This document shows, piece by piece, positions 22,292-32,100 of a DNA stretch of 52,025 bases. Within the stretch, counting starts at the first letter, position 1, and each line of letters starts with the position of its first letter. The stretch is from a virus. The stretch lies in IMG/VR virus record IMGVR_UViG_3300046804_005538, positions 1-52,025 of that record; one strand, given 5' to 3'. Below the pieces are notes generated by a model. It worked only from the letters and a program-made list of their open reading frames with translations, was not told the origin of the DNA and did not search any database. A program made the position numbers and the translations under genes.

Positions 22292-25200
22292 ATGAAACCA
22301 AAAGCACTTCCTCCAGCAAAAATAAATCCAACCAAACTTTTAGGTGGTAGTGGTGGTTCTTTAACAACCACTATCAAAAAGATAAGTTCTAAATCAATTT
22401 TGGATGATAGAAATTTTCTTGGTATTTCTATCATTAAAAAACAAGTTATTCATATTAATAACTTAGTTAAAACAAATACCTTATTGAAAGTAAAGGAAGA
22501 AGAAAGAAAGAGAAAACTTTCGGAGCAAAAAAGATTTGGCGAAAAGGAACAAAAACTTGAAGAACCGAAAGGTAAAGAAAATAAAATACCATCATTACCC
22601 GGATTGCCAAAACTTGGATTTCTAGAAAGAATTAAAAACTTTTTGTTTAATGTTTTTCTTGGATATATTTCTCTCCGTCTACTTCCGTATCTTCCGAAAC
22701 TTGCTGGTGTTGTTGATACGATTATAAAAGTCCAGGATACTATTATTGATATTTCTGGTAAGATATTAAATGGATTGGTTTCCTTTGTTGATAAAGCATA
22801 TGAGGTTCACGATAAAACCAGAAAGTTTATAGGTAATCTTGGAGGTGATGGTTTCACTAAGACTTTTGATGGTTTTATTGGTGCAATGGATAAAGTGATT
22901 GAAGCATCTATTATTGCTGCGATTGCTTTCGGAGAACTTCGTGATACTGGTGGGGGAGTAGGTGGTGGTCCTGGTGGACGTAGAGGTGGTTTTAGTGGAA
23001 GTGGTAGAACTTATTCCGGAGGAAGACAAAGAGGTTTTATTGGAAATCAGGGGTCAACTTTAGCTGAACAAAGAGTATTGAGTGGTGGGTCTAGAGGATT
23101 TTATTTTGAAAATTCCAATCGTGATATAATGAAACGCTACTTCCAGAAATATGGAAGACAAGCAGCAATCGAAAGATTTGGTGAAGAAGGCGTTAGATCT
23201 TTAGGTGGAAGATATGCAAGATCAGGAATTACAAACCTTGCAAGAAGAGGATTGGTTGGTGCTCTTGGTAGAGGTGGAACAAAAACCGCATTAAGAATTG
23301 TAAGACCTTTGGTTAAAAATTTACCACTGATAGGTGGTATTATGGAGTTTGTTCTTTCTTGGATGTCTGGAGATCCTGTTGGTAAGGCAGCATTTAGGGG
23401 TGTTGGTGCTGGTCTTGGAACTTGGGTTGGTGGTGCTATCGGAAGTTTAATACCTATTCCCGGTGTTGGAACTGCGATTGGTATGTGGTTGGGTAGTGAG
23501 GGTGGTTCTGCCTTGGGCGGTCTCTTATATGATAAGATTTTCAATAATAAAGATCCAAAGGAGCAAAAAATTGAAGGTCGTGCTCAGGGCGGTCCAATTA
23601 CTAGGGGTGGTAGGTTAAGTGGTCCAGCAAAAAGAATAGTACAAAAACCAAAACCAAAAAGAACATTAAAGGTACAAGTAACTGAAGTAAAACCGGGACA
23701 ATCTGTTGGTGGTAAAGAAAATATTAAAAAAGTTTTTCCTGAAGCTGAAACCAAAGAAAGGGGAAAAACTGTAAATCCACTTGGATATATGAAGAGTTCT
23801 TATAAAACAGCATCTTCTATTCCTGGATTGGGTGGATTAGCAACAATTTTTATAAAGGGTCAAATGGGAGAAAAACCTTCCAGTACTGATTATCAAAATG
23901 CCGCTAGTGGATTATCTGCTTGGATGCAAACAATATACGGTACAGGAATTCAGAGAACGGGCGCTGCTTTTGCTGAAGGGGGGAAGGTTGATGTAAGTAT
24001 GTTTAGTGATGATATTGTGATAAAAAATGCATTATCAAAAGCAATTCAAGATACAGTTTCTCCAAAAGTTGATGAGATGATAAATGATTTGAGAAAACAA
24101 GTTGGATTGAAAAGTATTACTGCTACAAGAATTTTAGAAAATGCTCCACCAGAGCAACTTCAACCTGAAGGAGAATATGATCTTGGAGAAGGTGCTGGCG
24201 GATCTCCTGAGTTGAGAAGAGAAGTTGCAAAAGCAGCCGCAGAACTTGGAGTTCCTGCTCCTGATTTATTGGGATGTATTTTAGCTGAAAGTGGTGGTAT
24301 TTCTTCTAGAACAAATCAATTTGGGTGTACTGGATTAATTCAATTTTGCCCAGATGTTAGTGGAGGTTCTTATAAGACAATAGGAGGACGAAGAGTTTCA
24401 TTATCATCTTTAAGATCTATGAGTATTGCTCAACAAATGCCTTACGTTGTTCAATACTTAAAGGATGCTGGAGTTAAACCTGGAATGAATGGGTATGATA
24501 TTTACTCTGCAATTCATGCAGGTAGTCCCGGAGGAAATGTTGTAGATGCTAATGGAGTTAGTACTAGAGGATTTTTTGCTAGTAATGTTGAGCCTCTTAT
24601 TAGAAGAGCAAGGGAAAATAGTAGATTGACTGCTGGTAGTGGAGGTGGATCTGCAAGTTCTCTTGCGGAAGCTGCAAAAATGATGAAAGGATTTTCTAGT
24701 GCTTCTGGACCTGAGGGTGGAAATCTCGCTTGCGTTTGGGCAGTAAATCAAGTTTATAAAAAGGCTGGTATTAGACCTCCTTGGGGATCTTCTAACTATG
24801 TTCCTGATGCAGAATCCGCTATGGTTAGATCTGGTTATCAGAGAATTCGCAGTGGTCAACAAAGACCTGGAGACGTTTATATTGCACCTGGACAAAGCCA
24901 TATTGGTATTGTTTTACCTAACGGTAATATTATATCTAATTCATCTAGCGGTGCTAAATTTAGTTGGGAAGCATCCTTATCCGATTACAATAATTATTAT
25001 GGTGGATCTGGAACTTTTTATAGGATGCCAGTATCAAGAGGTAATAATAGGAGACCTTCTGGAACTACAGTTTTTGTTGGCGATAGTATTGCTAGAGGTT
25101 TATCTGGAAATCCGGGAAGAGGATCAAATGCAGATCTTCAACAATGGGGAAGAAGTTCTAGTGATGTTCTTTCTGTTATTAGAGCGAATAAAGACTCCTT

Positions 25201-25786
25201 AAAAAATAAAAATGTTATTCTTTCGTCTGGGATTCTTAATAGTCCTAGCGATGAGCGTAGTGTTTCTTCACAATTACAACATCTGAAAGATATTGGTGCA
25301 GGTGTTAAATTGGTTGGAGCTCCGACTAATAATCGAAGATATTCTTATTTAAATGATAAATTAAGATCAATAGCTTCTAGATACAATACTACTTTTTTGG
25401 GTGGATATTCTGCTGGTTCTGATGGTTTGCATCCAAATTCATATAGCGGATTATATCGTTTTTCTAAAGGTGGAAAAGTTCACGGGTTCACTAGAGCAAT
25501 TATTGGTGAAAGGGGACCTGAGTTTGTAATAGATGCGGATTCTACTAGAGCATTAGAGGAAAACTATCCTGGATTTTTAAATGCATTAAATAAAGCAAAT
25601 TATAATGATGCAATAAAAGTTCTAAGATCTTATGCAGAATACGAACAAGGAGCAACAATTCGCGCTATGGTTAATGAAAAAATGATTCCAGTTCCTATTC
25701 CAGTTGCTTCTCCTCAACAATCTTTTGTTGTTATTTCTTCTTTTGGAGAATCTGATGATTATATGTCTTCTAGTTATAAAGGTTAA
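22292..25786 (+). CDS. Giant tape-measure-like protein with transglycosylase, CHAP/NlpC-like and SGNH hydrolase domains
   Basis: 1164 aa. Residues 60-110 are a Lys/Glu-rich helix. About 110-420 are hydrophobic and Gly-rich, as in tape-measure proteins. About 640-790 resembles a lytic transglycosylase: CILAESGG with Glu666 and GCTGLIQF. About 800-920 is CHAP/NlpC-like: Cys814 in ACVWAVNQVYKKAG, PGDVYIAPG, and His870 in SHIGIVLPNG. About 925-1060 has SGNH blocks: GDS with Ser932, and SDGLHPN with Asp1044 and His1047. The end has GERGPEFVIDADSTRALEE, another tape-measure mark. Such a protein could cut glycan strands and peptides and remove acyl groups during DNA entry. Catalytic assignments are by motif only. 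Confidence 0.75.
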   Translation: MKPKALPPAKINPTKLLGGSGGSLTTTIKKISSKSILDDRNFLGISIIKKQVIHINNLVKTNTLLKVKEEERKRKLSEQKRFGEKEQKLEEPKGKENKIPSLPGLPKLGFLERIKNFLFNVFLGYISLRLLPYLPKLAGVVDTIIKVQDTIIDISGKILNGLVSFVDKAYEVHDKTRKFIGNLGGDGFTKTFDGFIGAMDKVIEASIIAAIAFGELRDTGGGVGGGPGGRRGGFSGSGRTYSGGRQRGFIGNQGSTLAEQRVLSGGSRGFYFENSNRDIMKRYFQKYGRQAAIERFGEEGVRSLGGRYARSGITNLARRGLVGALGRGGTKTALRIVRPLVKNLPLIGGIMEFVLSWMSGDPVGKAAFRGVGAGLGTWVGGAIGSLIPIPGVGTAIGMWLGSEGGSALGGLLYDKIFNNKDPKEQKIEGRAQGGPITRGGRLSGPAKRIVQKPKPKRTLKVQVTEVKPGQSVGGKENIKKVFPEAETKERGKTVNPLGYMKSSYKTASSIPGLGGLATIFIKGQMGEKPSSTDYQNAASGLSAWMQTIYGTGIQRTGAAFAEGGKVDVSMFSDDIVIKNALSKAIQDTVSPKVDEMINDLRKQVGLKSITATRILENAPPEQLQPEGEYDLGEGAGGSPELRREVAKAAAELGVPAPDLLGCILAESGGISSRTNQFGCTGLIQFCPDVSGGSYKTIGGRRVSLSSLRSMSIAQQMPYVVQYLKDAGVKPGMNGYDIYSAIHAGSPGGNVVDANGVSTRGFFASNVEPLIRRARENSRLTAGSGGGSASSLAEAAKMMKGFSSASGPEGGNLACVWAVNQVYKKAGIRPPWGSSNYVPDAESAMVRSGYQRIRSGQQRPGDVYIAPGQSHIGIVLPNGNIISNSSSGAKFSWEASLSDYNNYYGGSGTFYRMPVSRGNNRRPSGTTVFVGDSIARGLSGNPGRGSNADLQQWGRSSSDVLSVIRANKDSLKNKNVILSSGILNSPSDERSVSSQLQHLKDIGAGVKLVGAPTNNRRYSYLNDKLRSIASRYNTTFLGGYSAGSDGLHPNSYSGLYRFSKGGKVHGFTRAIIGERGPEFVIDADSTRALEENYPGFLNALNKANYNDAIKVLRSYAEYEQGATIRAMVNEKMIPVPIPVASPQQSFVVISSFGESDDYMSSSYKG

Positions 25787-25810
25787 ATAAGTTATTAAGA
25801 GTTTTTTTAA

Positions 25811-27175
25811 ATGCAAGAGAGTCCAAGGAATTATTCTATTAATAAATTCTTAATCAATCCTTCAAAAGGTAGGAATACTTCTCCTATTGATTTGGGTGCA
25901 AATGGAACAACTATTAGTGATTTTTATTATTATGAAAGTATTTTAAGTGAAACTTTAAAATGCAGTGTTACTTATAGTGATATTGGCAAATATTCTGCCG
26001 GAGATGGAGTTACGAAAACTATCATTGAAGGAATGCCTCTGGAGGGTGGTGAAGATGTGAGTATTAGTTTTAAAGATATGAATCACGATGTTACATTAGA
26101 TATAAAAATGAATGTAAGATCTATTAATTCAATATCTAGAGATACTACAAAATCATTAGCATCTTTAGATTTAGTTTCTGAAGAAGCAATAATAAATTAT
26201 AAAAAAGTTGTAAATAAAAAATATAGTGGAAAAATATCAGATTCCGTAGATAAAATATGCAAAGAAGTTTTGAGTACCAAGAAAAAATTAGATATAGAAA
26301 AAACTGTCAATGAATATAATTTTATAGGAAATAATAAACATCCATTTTATATTATTCATTGGATATCTAATAGATCTGTTCCAAGTCTTCAGAATGCTAA
26401 AGGAAATACTGCAGGATTTTTCTTTTTTGAAACTTCGGATGGATTTAAATTTAAATCTATAGATTCAATGTTTGATACATCAAATAAAAAAACTGTTAAA
26501 AAGTTTGTTTATAATCAAACAGTAAATCTTCCTGCGGACTATGATGCAAAAATACTTGAACTAGAACCACCAAATCCAAGTGGAGATGTTTTAAAGAAGT
26601 TGGAAGCAGGTACTTTTTCCACTAGAACTATTTTATTTGATCCATTTACCTGTTATTATGAAGTAGTTACTCCAAATTCTCAAGGATCTAAAAATGAATT
26701 TGGATCAGAAAAAAATTTACAGAAAGGTGGAAAAAATCTCCCTAAAATAAATCCAAAATTTAATGTTGAGGGAAATAAGAAAGACTTTTCAAAAACAAAA
26801 TATTACTTATTAGATACTGGATCTTTACCTTCGGGCGATACTAAACAGCAAATTTCCAAATCAAAGACAATAAATTTTGATCCAAAGAATGTTTTGAATC
26901 AATCTTCTATGAGGTATAATCAATTATTTTTATCAAAAACTACAATTACTATTTTTGGTGATTTTAGTCTTCACGCCGGCGATCTGATTTGGATTGATCC
27001 TCCTGAGTTGTCTAATAAAGAAACTAAAACTATGGATGAACATCTTGGTGGATATTATATAATTGCTGATTTATGTCATTATTATAATTTAACGCACGGA
27101 TGTTTTACGAAAATTACTGCTGTAAGAGACTCTACCGGTAAGAAAGGAAATCCAACTTATAGTTCTGCAGTATAA
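25811..27175 (+). CDS. 27: Gp27-like baseplate hub protein
   Basis: 454 aa (T4 gp27: 391). The start NYSINKFLINPSKGRNTSPIDLG and DFYYYESILSETLKCSVTYSD match the gp27/VgrG-type hub pattern, with HPFYIIHWISNRS mid-protein. The C-terminal TTITIFGDFSLHAGDLIWIDPPE, then GGYYIIADLCHYYNLTHG, is also typical of this fold. It forms the trimeric ring holding gp5. The two genes before it and gp5 after it keep the hub gene order, with the CP12-like gene inserted. Confidence 0.8.
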   Translation: MQESPRNYSINKFLINPSKGRNTSPIDLGANGTTISDFYYYESILSETLKCSVTYSDIGKYSAGDGVTKTIIEGMPLEGGEDVSISFKDMNHDVTLDIKMNVRSINSISRDTTKSLASLDLVSEEAIINYKKVVNKKYSGKISDSVDKICKEVLSTKKKLDIEKTVNEYNFIGNNKHPFYIIHWISNRSVPSLQNAKGNTAGFFFFETSDGFKFKSIDSMFDTSNKKTVKKFVYNQTVNLPADYDAKILELEPPNPSGDVLKKLEAGTFSTRTILFDPFTCYYEVVTPNSQGSKNEFGSEKNLQKGGKNLPKINPKFNVEGNKKDFSKTKYYLLDTGSLPSGDTKQQISKSKTINFDPKNVLNQSSMRYNQLFLSKTTITIFGDFSLHAGDLIWIDPPELSNKETKTMDEHLGGYYIIADLCHYYNLTHGCFTKITAVRDSTGKKGNPTYSSAV

Positions 27176-27211
27176 AGTTGTTAAATAGTAATAATAATTA
27201 TACGCACTATT

Positions 27212-27424
27212 ATGGAAAGCGTAGAAAAGCACATAGAGCACGATAAAAAAATTCTTGACGATCCATTGGTTTCTGCTCAAGCAAGAAGGCACACCGAGGA
27301 TGAATTGAATTCGCTTGAAAGATGGGTTACATCTCATCCAAACGATCATCACGATCCAACTTCACTGGAGTTGTATTGTAATGATAATCCAGATGCACTA
27401 GAATGTAGGGTATACGAAGACTGA
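27212..27424 (+). CDS. cp12: CP12-like protein, C-terminal module only
   Basis: 70 aa. The last 20 residues, starting SLELYCNDNPDALECRV, match the CP12 C-terminus: Cys56 and Cys65 in the C-x8-C pair and the acidic YED end. CP12 bridges GAPDH and phosphoribulokinase and switches off the Calvin cycle. The N-terminal cysteine pair of many CP12 proteins is absent; that half (MESVEKHIEHDKKILDDPL) is helical and charged. This shortened form fits known cyanophage CP12. With talC, zwf and gnd it would favour the pentose phosphate pathway over carbon fixation. The gene sits between gp27 and gp5 and overlaps gp5 by one base (TGATG), an odd place for a metabolic gene. Confidence 0.82.
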   Translation: MESVEKHIEHDKKILDDPLVSAQARRHTEDELNSLERWVTSHPNDHHDPTSLELYCNDNPDALECRVYED

Positions 27425-29151
27425 TGAGTTTATATAATTCTGGTTTTTTGGGTGAGCAATTTAATTGGTGGATTGGGCAGATTGCTGATGATTCTACCTG
27501 GAGAGATAATGCTTTATCTGGGAAATTTCAAGATCCAAATTCCATTCCTGGATGGGGTCGTAGATATAGAGTAAGAATCATTGGACTTCACGATAAAGAA
27601 GAGGAATCTCTTAAGTCTGATGAACTTCCCTGGGCTCAGGTGATGTATCCCATCACTGCTGGTGGTGGTCAGACAGGATCTTCTCAAACTCCTTCTTTGC
27701 GACAGGGAAATTTTGTATTTGGGTTTTTCCTTGATGGGCAGGATCAGCAAGTTCCTGTGATTATGGGTGTTTTGGGTAATAATGCTCAGACACAATTAAA
27801 AACTAAAATAGGAAATAATGATTCTAACTTTGCGGGAACAAGTGGATTTGCGGAAGGAAAAGATCCTCCAGTTGGATCAGCTAAACCAAAAGTTCCTGAT
27901 GATAGACTTATAACCCAAAAACCAAAACCAAAAGAACAATCTGAAGAATGTGCTCCCCCTCCACCTGGAGTACCTGTGAACGAATTTGGATTGCGTTCTG
28001 ATAAGGCTTTAACTTCTCAGCAATTTGCTGATCAGCAACGTGCTATCGAGGAAGCAGAAGCAAGAAAATTAACTGGAGCTGAGAGAAGTAATTTCATACA
28101 GAAAAAAGTTGCAGATCAAATAAAAGCCAGATGTAATGAAGCGAATTCTACAAATTCTCCATCACAACCTGGAGCTGCGATTGAAAATCCTGATGCAAAT
28201 CATTTACTTTGTAATGCTGATGTTAAAAGAAATGATTTATATTTGAAAAAAAGAATATTGATGAGTCCTTGTGATATTGTTTCTTCTGCAATGAAAGCTA
28301 TTTCTATTTTATTAGAAACTCTGACAAAAGAAATTGATAAAGTATTACAAGCAGCTCAAAGTTATATTGATGCAGCATCTAGAATTTTGTCTGATATTCA
28401 AGCACTTATTTCTAATTTTGCTTGTTTGATTGCAAAATATATGAAAATTATTATGAATAAAGTTCTTGAATACATTCTGAAACAAATTAATAAAGCAATA
28501 TCCCCAACCGTAAGTACGATGTTTCCTAATCAAAGGCATTTATTTTTGGATATAAAGGAAAAAATAACCGAATTGATTAATTGTATTTTTAGTAAAATAA
28601 CTAATAATTTGTGTGGACAAATCCAAGGAGCTTTGAATAAAATCTTAAATACAAAAACCCCATCTAACGATAGAGACCCAAGCACTGGATATCCCGGAGA
28701 TGCTCCATTTGTTCCTATGTGTTCGGTTGAAGAATTTACTGCCAATATTTTTGCAGAAAATCAAGATGCAATTAACGGTGGTGTAGATTCTATTTTGGAT
28801 ATTATTAATTCATTTTTATCCGACATTCAAAAGGGACTTGCTTTAGCTAGTGGTGCTCTATCGGATGTTTCGGGTGCTGTTTCTTCAATATCAAGTAGCA
28901 TAACTTCTGCATTAAACTTTGAAAATATTAAATTAAATATTTTTGGATGCGATTTAAAACCAAGTTGTCCTGTTTCGGATCATTATACCTTACAAAGCGG
29001 TGGAGGCGCCTCCGAAGATTCTCAACAACCAAACTTTACTTCTATTGCCAAAAACTTACAATTTGCCAATAAGATATCACCGCCACCACTTCCCGATTTT
29101 GCTTTGCCATCAAAATCTCTTGATGATCTTGTTACTAATATTCAGCTATAA
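27424..29151 (+). CDS. 5: Gp5-like baseplate hub protein with OB fold, without lysozyme domain
   Basis: 575 aa. Residues 1-130 have the gp5 OB-domain pattern: PNSIPGWGRRYRVRIIGLHD, LPWAQVMYPIT and FFLDGQDQQVPVIMGVLGNN. The lysozyme domain that follows in T4 gp5 is not recognisable; instead there is a Pro/Lys-rich linker (about 150-260) and a helical, hydrophobic stretch (about 280-400). The C-terminal T4 spike beta-helix is also missing. It overlaps the CP12-like gene. The cutting activity may have moved to the two tape-measure-like proteins, and the spike to the gene at 33982. Confidence 0.78.
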   Translation: MSLYNSGFLGEQFNWWIGQIADDSTWRDNALSGKFQDPNSIPGWGRRYRVRIIGLHDKEEESLKSDELPWAQVMYPITAGGGQTGSSQTPSLRQGNFVFGFFLDGQDQQVPVIMGVLGNNAQTQLKTKIGNNDSNFAGTSGFAEGKDPPVGSAKPKVPDDRLITQKPKPKEQSEECAPPPPGVPVNEFGLRSDKALTSQQFADQQRAIEEAEARKLTGAERSNFIQKKVADQIKARCNEANSTNSPSQPGAAIENPDANHLLCNADVKRNDLYLKKRILMSPCDIVSSAMKAISILLETLTKEIDKVLQAAQSYIDAASRILSDIQALISNFACLIAKYMKIIMNKVLEYILKQINKAISPTVSTMFPNQRHLFLDIKEKITELINCIFSKITNNLCGQIQGALNKILNTKTPSNDRDPSTGYPGDAPFVPMCSVEEFTANIFAENQDAINGGVDSILDIINSFLSDIQKGLALASGALSDVSGAVSSISSSITSALNFENIKLNIFGCDLKPSCPVSDHYTLQSGGGASEDSQQPNFTSIAKNLQFANKISPPPLPDFALPSKSLDDLVTNIQL

Positions 29152-29154
29152 ATA
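29147..29154 (+). promoter_or_regulatory. Late promoter TATAAATA before the PA14-repeat gene
   Basis: Perfect T4-type octamer overlapping the gp5 stop codon, 42 bases before the next ATG. Confidence 0.72.
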
Positions 29155-29196
29155 TTCACACGAATTATATGAAATATAATATTTAATATATACGGG

Positions 29197-32100
29197 ATGT
29201 CAAGTAACTTATTTGGTCAACCTTCTAAAAATGATATTAAAGTTGGATATGTAGATCCTCAGTTGGGCTATGTTTCTGGTGTTAGTATTTGCGAAGCAAA
29301 TGAATATGGCAAACTAAACCCCGGAACTACTTTTGTATTTAAAAATGGTAGTAATGTATTACAATATCTTACTTTAAATGAAGTTAATAAATTAACTCCT
29401 ACAGATTTGGAGTCTAATAAAAAATGTGAAGGAATAAATCAAAAGAAACTTTGCGGTCCTCCGAATATTCAAATTTATGGTGGCGGTGGAATCGGTGCTC
29501 AGGCAAATCCAGTAATTGGTTTAGATGGATCTTTATTGGCTGTTGACGTTGTTCGTGGTGGTCACGGATACGAATATGCACCACAAGTATCTGCAAACGA
29601 TAATTGTAATTATGGAAGTGGATCTGTTTTAGTATCTACTATCGGAGAAACTTCTGAGCAGTTTGAAACCTATACTGAAGAAGATGATTTTGAGGAATAT
29701 GAATTATGCGATCCAGATGATGTTGGATTTGGAAGAAGGTATGGTCCTAACGGAGAGGATTTGGGTCCTTGGGAACCTAGTTCCTATACTAGAATTGGTG
29801 GTGATCCTATAAAAAATGAAATTGCAAAATATGAAAAAGTTATAAGAGATTTAGCAAGAACTCCTTTTTGGGATACTAGAAAAAAAAGACCTAATAAAAT
29901 ATCTAGTAGTGATCCCAATAGAATTATACCCTCCAGCGTATATAATGTAACTGATGTTGGGTTTGTAGATTATCAGAAAAAGAATGGATCCACTAATCCA
30001 GCTGGGTGGAGTGAGTATATGAATAAGTATGCTATATCTCCAGTCTCTCCTTCTAGCGTAAGAGGAAGTGATTATGCTGCTGTTCTTTTTACAATGGAGT
30101 GGTATGAAGATTTTCCTGCAACTGGCGAATATATTTTTAGTGGGCAATGCGATAACTCTGCACAATTGTATATTGATAATGAAATAGTATTGAATTTAAA
30201 TAGTGGAGTTGTTTTATCTAATGGCGTTTCTGCTCCAATAAAACCTGCTAGAAAAACCATTTCTGAAGGTGTTCATAATATTCGTGTTGACCTTTTGAAT
30301 GTACCAGTTGAAAAAACTGTAATTAAATCCGTAGAACAAGATCTTGTAGATGTTGATTTTACAGTTTATGGGCAAGGTGCATTTGAAGATTTGTCGTTTA
30401 GTTTTATTTCCGAAGATGGTAAAGATTCTTTTACTATTCCTGGAGTAAAAAAAGATAAAAAAGCAAGAAAAGATAGAATTAATATAAGACCAAATACAAC
30501 TTATAAAGTTATTGCAAAAGAAGACTCCTCAAAGTATAAATCTGTTGAGCAAGGTTTAATTCAAAAAGGAAAGAAAGATAAAGAAGGAGGCCCAGGTACT
30601 TCCAATAAAATTTTTGCGGACTATATTGGATCTCAAAATGATAACGATGATATTCAAATAACTGCTTCTTCTGGAACTTTTACAAGTTTAAATAAAAGAA
30701 GAGTGAAGTATAGTGGTAGAAACACTTATGATTTAACCTTCAAGGTTAATTCCACATCTCAAAAAAATTCACAATCTAGTTCATCTAGTTCATCAAGTTC
30801 ATCAGCACTTAATATCAAAACAGTTTTTAATACATTAGATTATATTAATAAAGCAGATAGAAAATTGTGGAGAACTAATCCATTATCAGGCCCTAATTCT
30901 GATTTTATGGGAAAATATGGGGTTTCTCCTTTTGATACAACAACTAAAGAAGCAAAAACTGATAGTTTTGCTGGTATTCATAGAATTCGTTGGGATAATA
31001 TTAAATTTCCGGTAGACGGAAATTATAATATTGACATTATGGTTGATGATAATGTTAAACTTTATATTGGCAATTCTTCTTCTGGTGGAAAAATTAATGA
31101 TGGTTCCGGATTTAAAGATGAAATTTTAATTACAAAAGTGGGTTTTAGATCGCCCGGCAAAAGCACTGGAAAAACAACAGAATCGAGATTTTTTAAAGCG
31201 GGAACTTATAGACTTCGTGCGGAACTTGAACAGATATCAGGAAAACCTCTTGCCAAAGGTAATCCAATGTCTCTTGCGATTAATATTGATGTGGTTACTA
31301 CCGAAACTAAAGTGATATCTCCAAAGTCTTGGATTGAAAATCCTATGGGAGTTTCTGTAACTATTGATGCGCCAAAAGTAGAACCACTTCCTCCACAAGA
31401 AGCGGTTCCTCCTCAGGAGGGGAGATGTCCAAATAATCCTATCTGGACTACAAGATTTCCTCCAACTGGTTCTAAATGGTATCCTGTAAATTTTCCTGGA
31501 CCTAGAAAAATTACAGAGACTATTACTACGGATTCTTTAACAGTTACTAATGAGCAAAAGGAAGTTGATTTTAGTGTTTATGGTCAGGGAGCATTCGCGG
31601 ATTTAGCTTTTGTTTTTACTGCTGTTGATGGATCACATACGTTTACTGTATATGGTGTTGATAAAAATAAAAAAACAAGAAAAGAAAAAATTAGAATAAC
31701 ACCAAATCTAAATTATGTAGTAGCAGCAAAAGAATATTCTTCAAAATATAATTCAGTTGAACAGGGATTGACGGTAGGTGGGAGAAAAGCAAAGGAGATT
31801 GGTGCTGGCGAATCTTCAAATACAATATTTGCGGATTATACTAAGACTCAAAATGATAACGATGACATTCAAATAACCGTTTCTTCTGGAACTTTTACAA
31901 GCTCAAATAAAAGAAGAGCAAAAAATAGTACTAGAAATACCTATGATTTAACTTATAGGTTAAATGCTTCCCCTGGAACTAAAAATACAGTAACAACATC
32001 TTCAAGAACTTATGATGCTCCTGGATGGAGTAAATTTATGAATCGTTATGCAATTTCTCCGGTTAAACCTTTAGATACTCCTGGAAGTGATACTTCTGGA

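Noticed and set aside
23137-23544. Antisense ORF of 135 codons in the giant tape-measure-like gene
   Set aside because: Pro-rich product comes from antisense of Gly-rich codons; no start signal.
24458-25202. Opposite-strand and shifted ORFs over the hydrolase domains
   Set aside because: Low-complexity products expected from biased codon use; the main frame has intact catalytic motifs.
30773-30810. TCA/TCT-rich stretch as a slippage switch
   Set aside because: It encodes a serine linker with mixed triplets in frame; no homopolymer or frame-changing unit.
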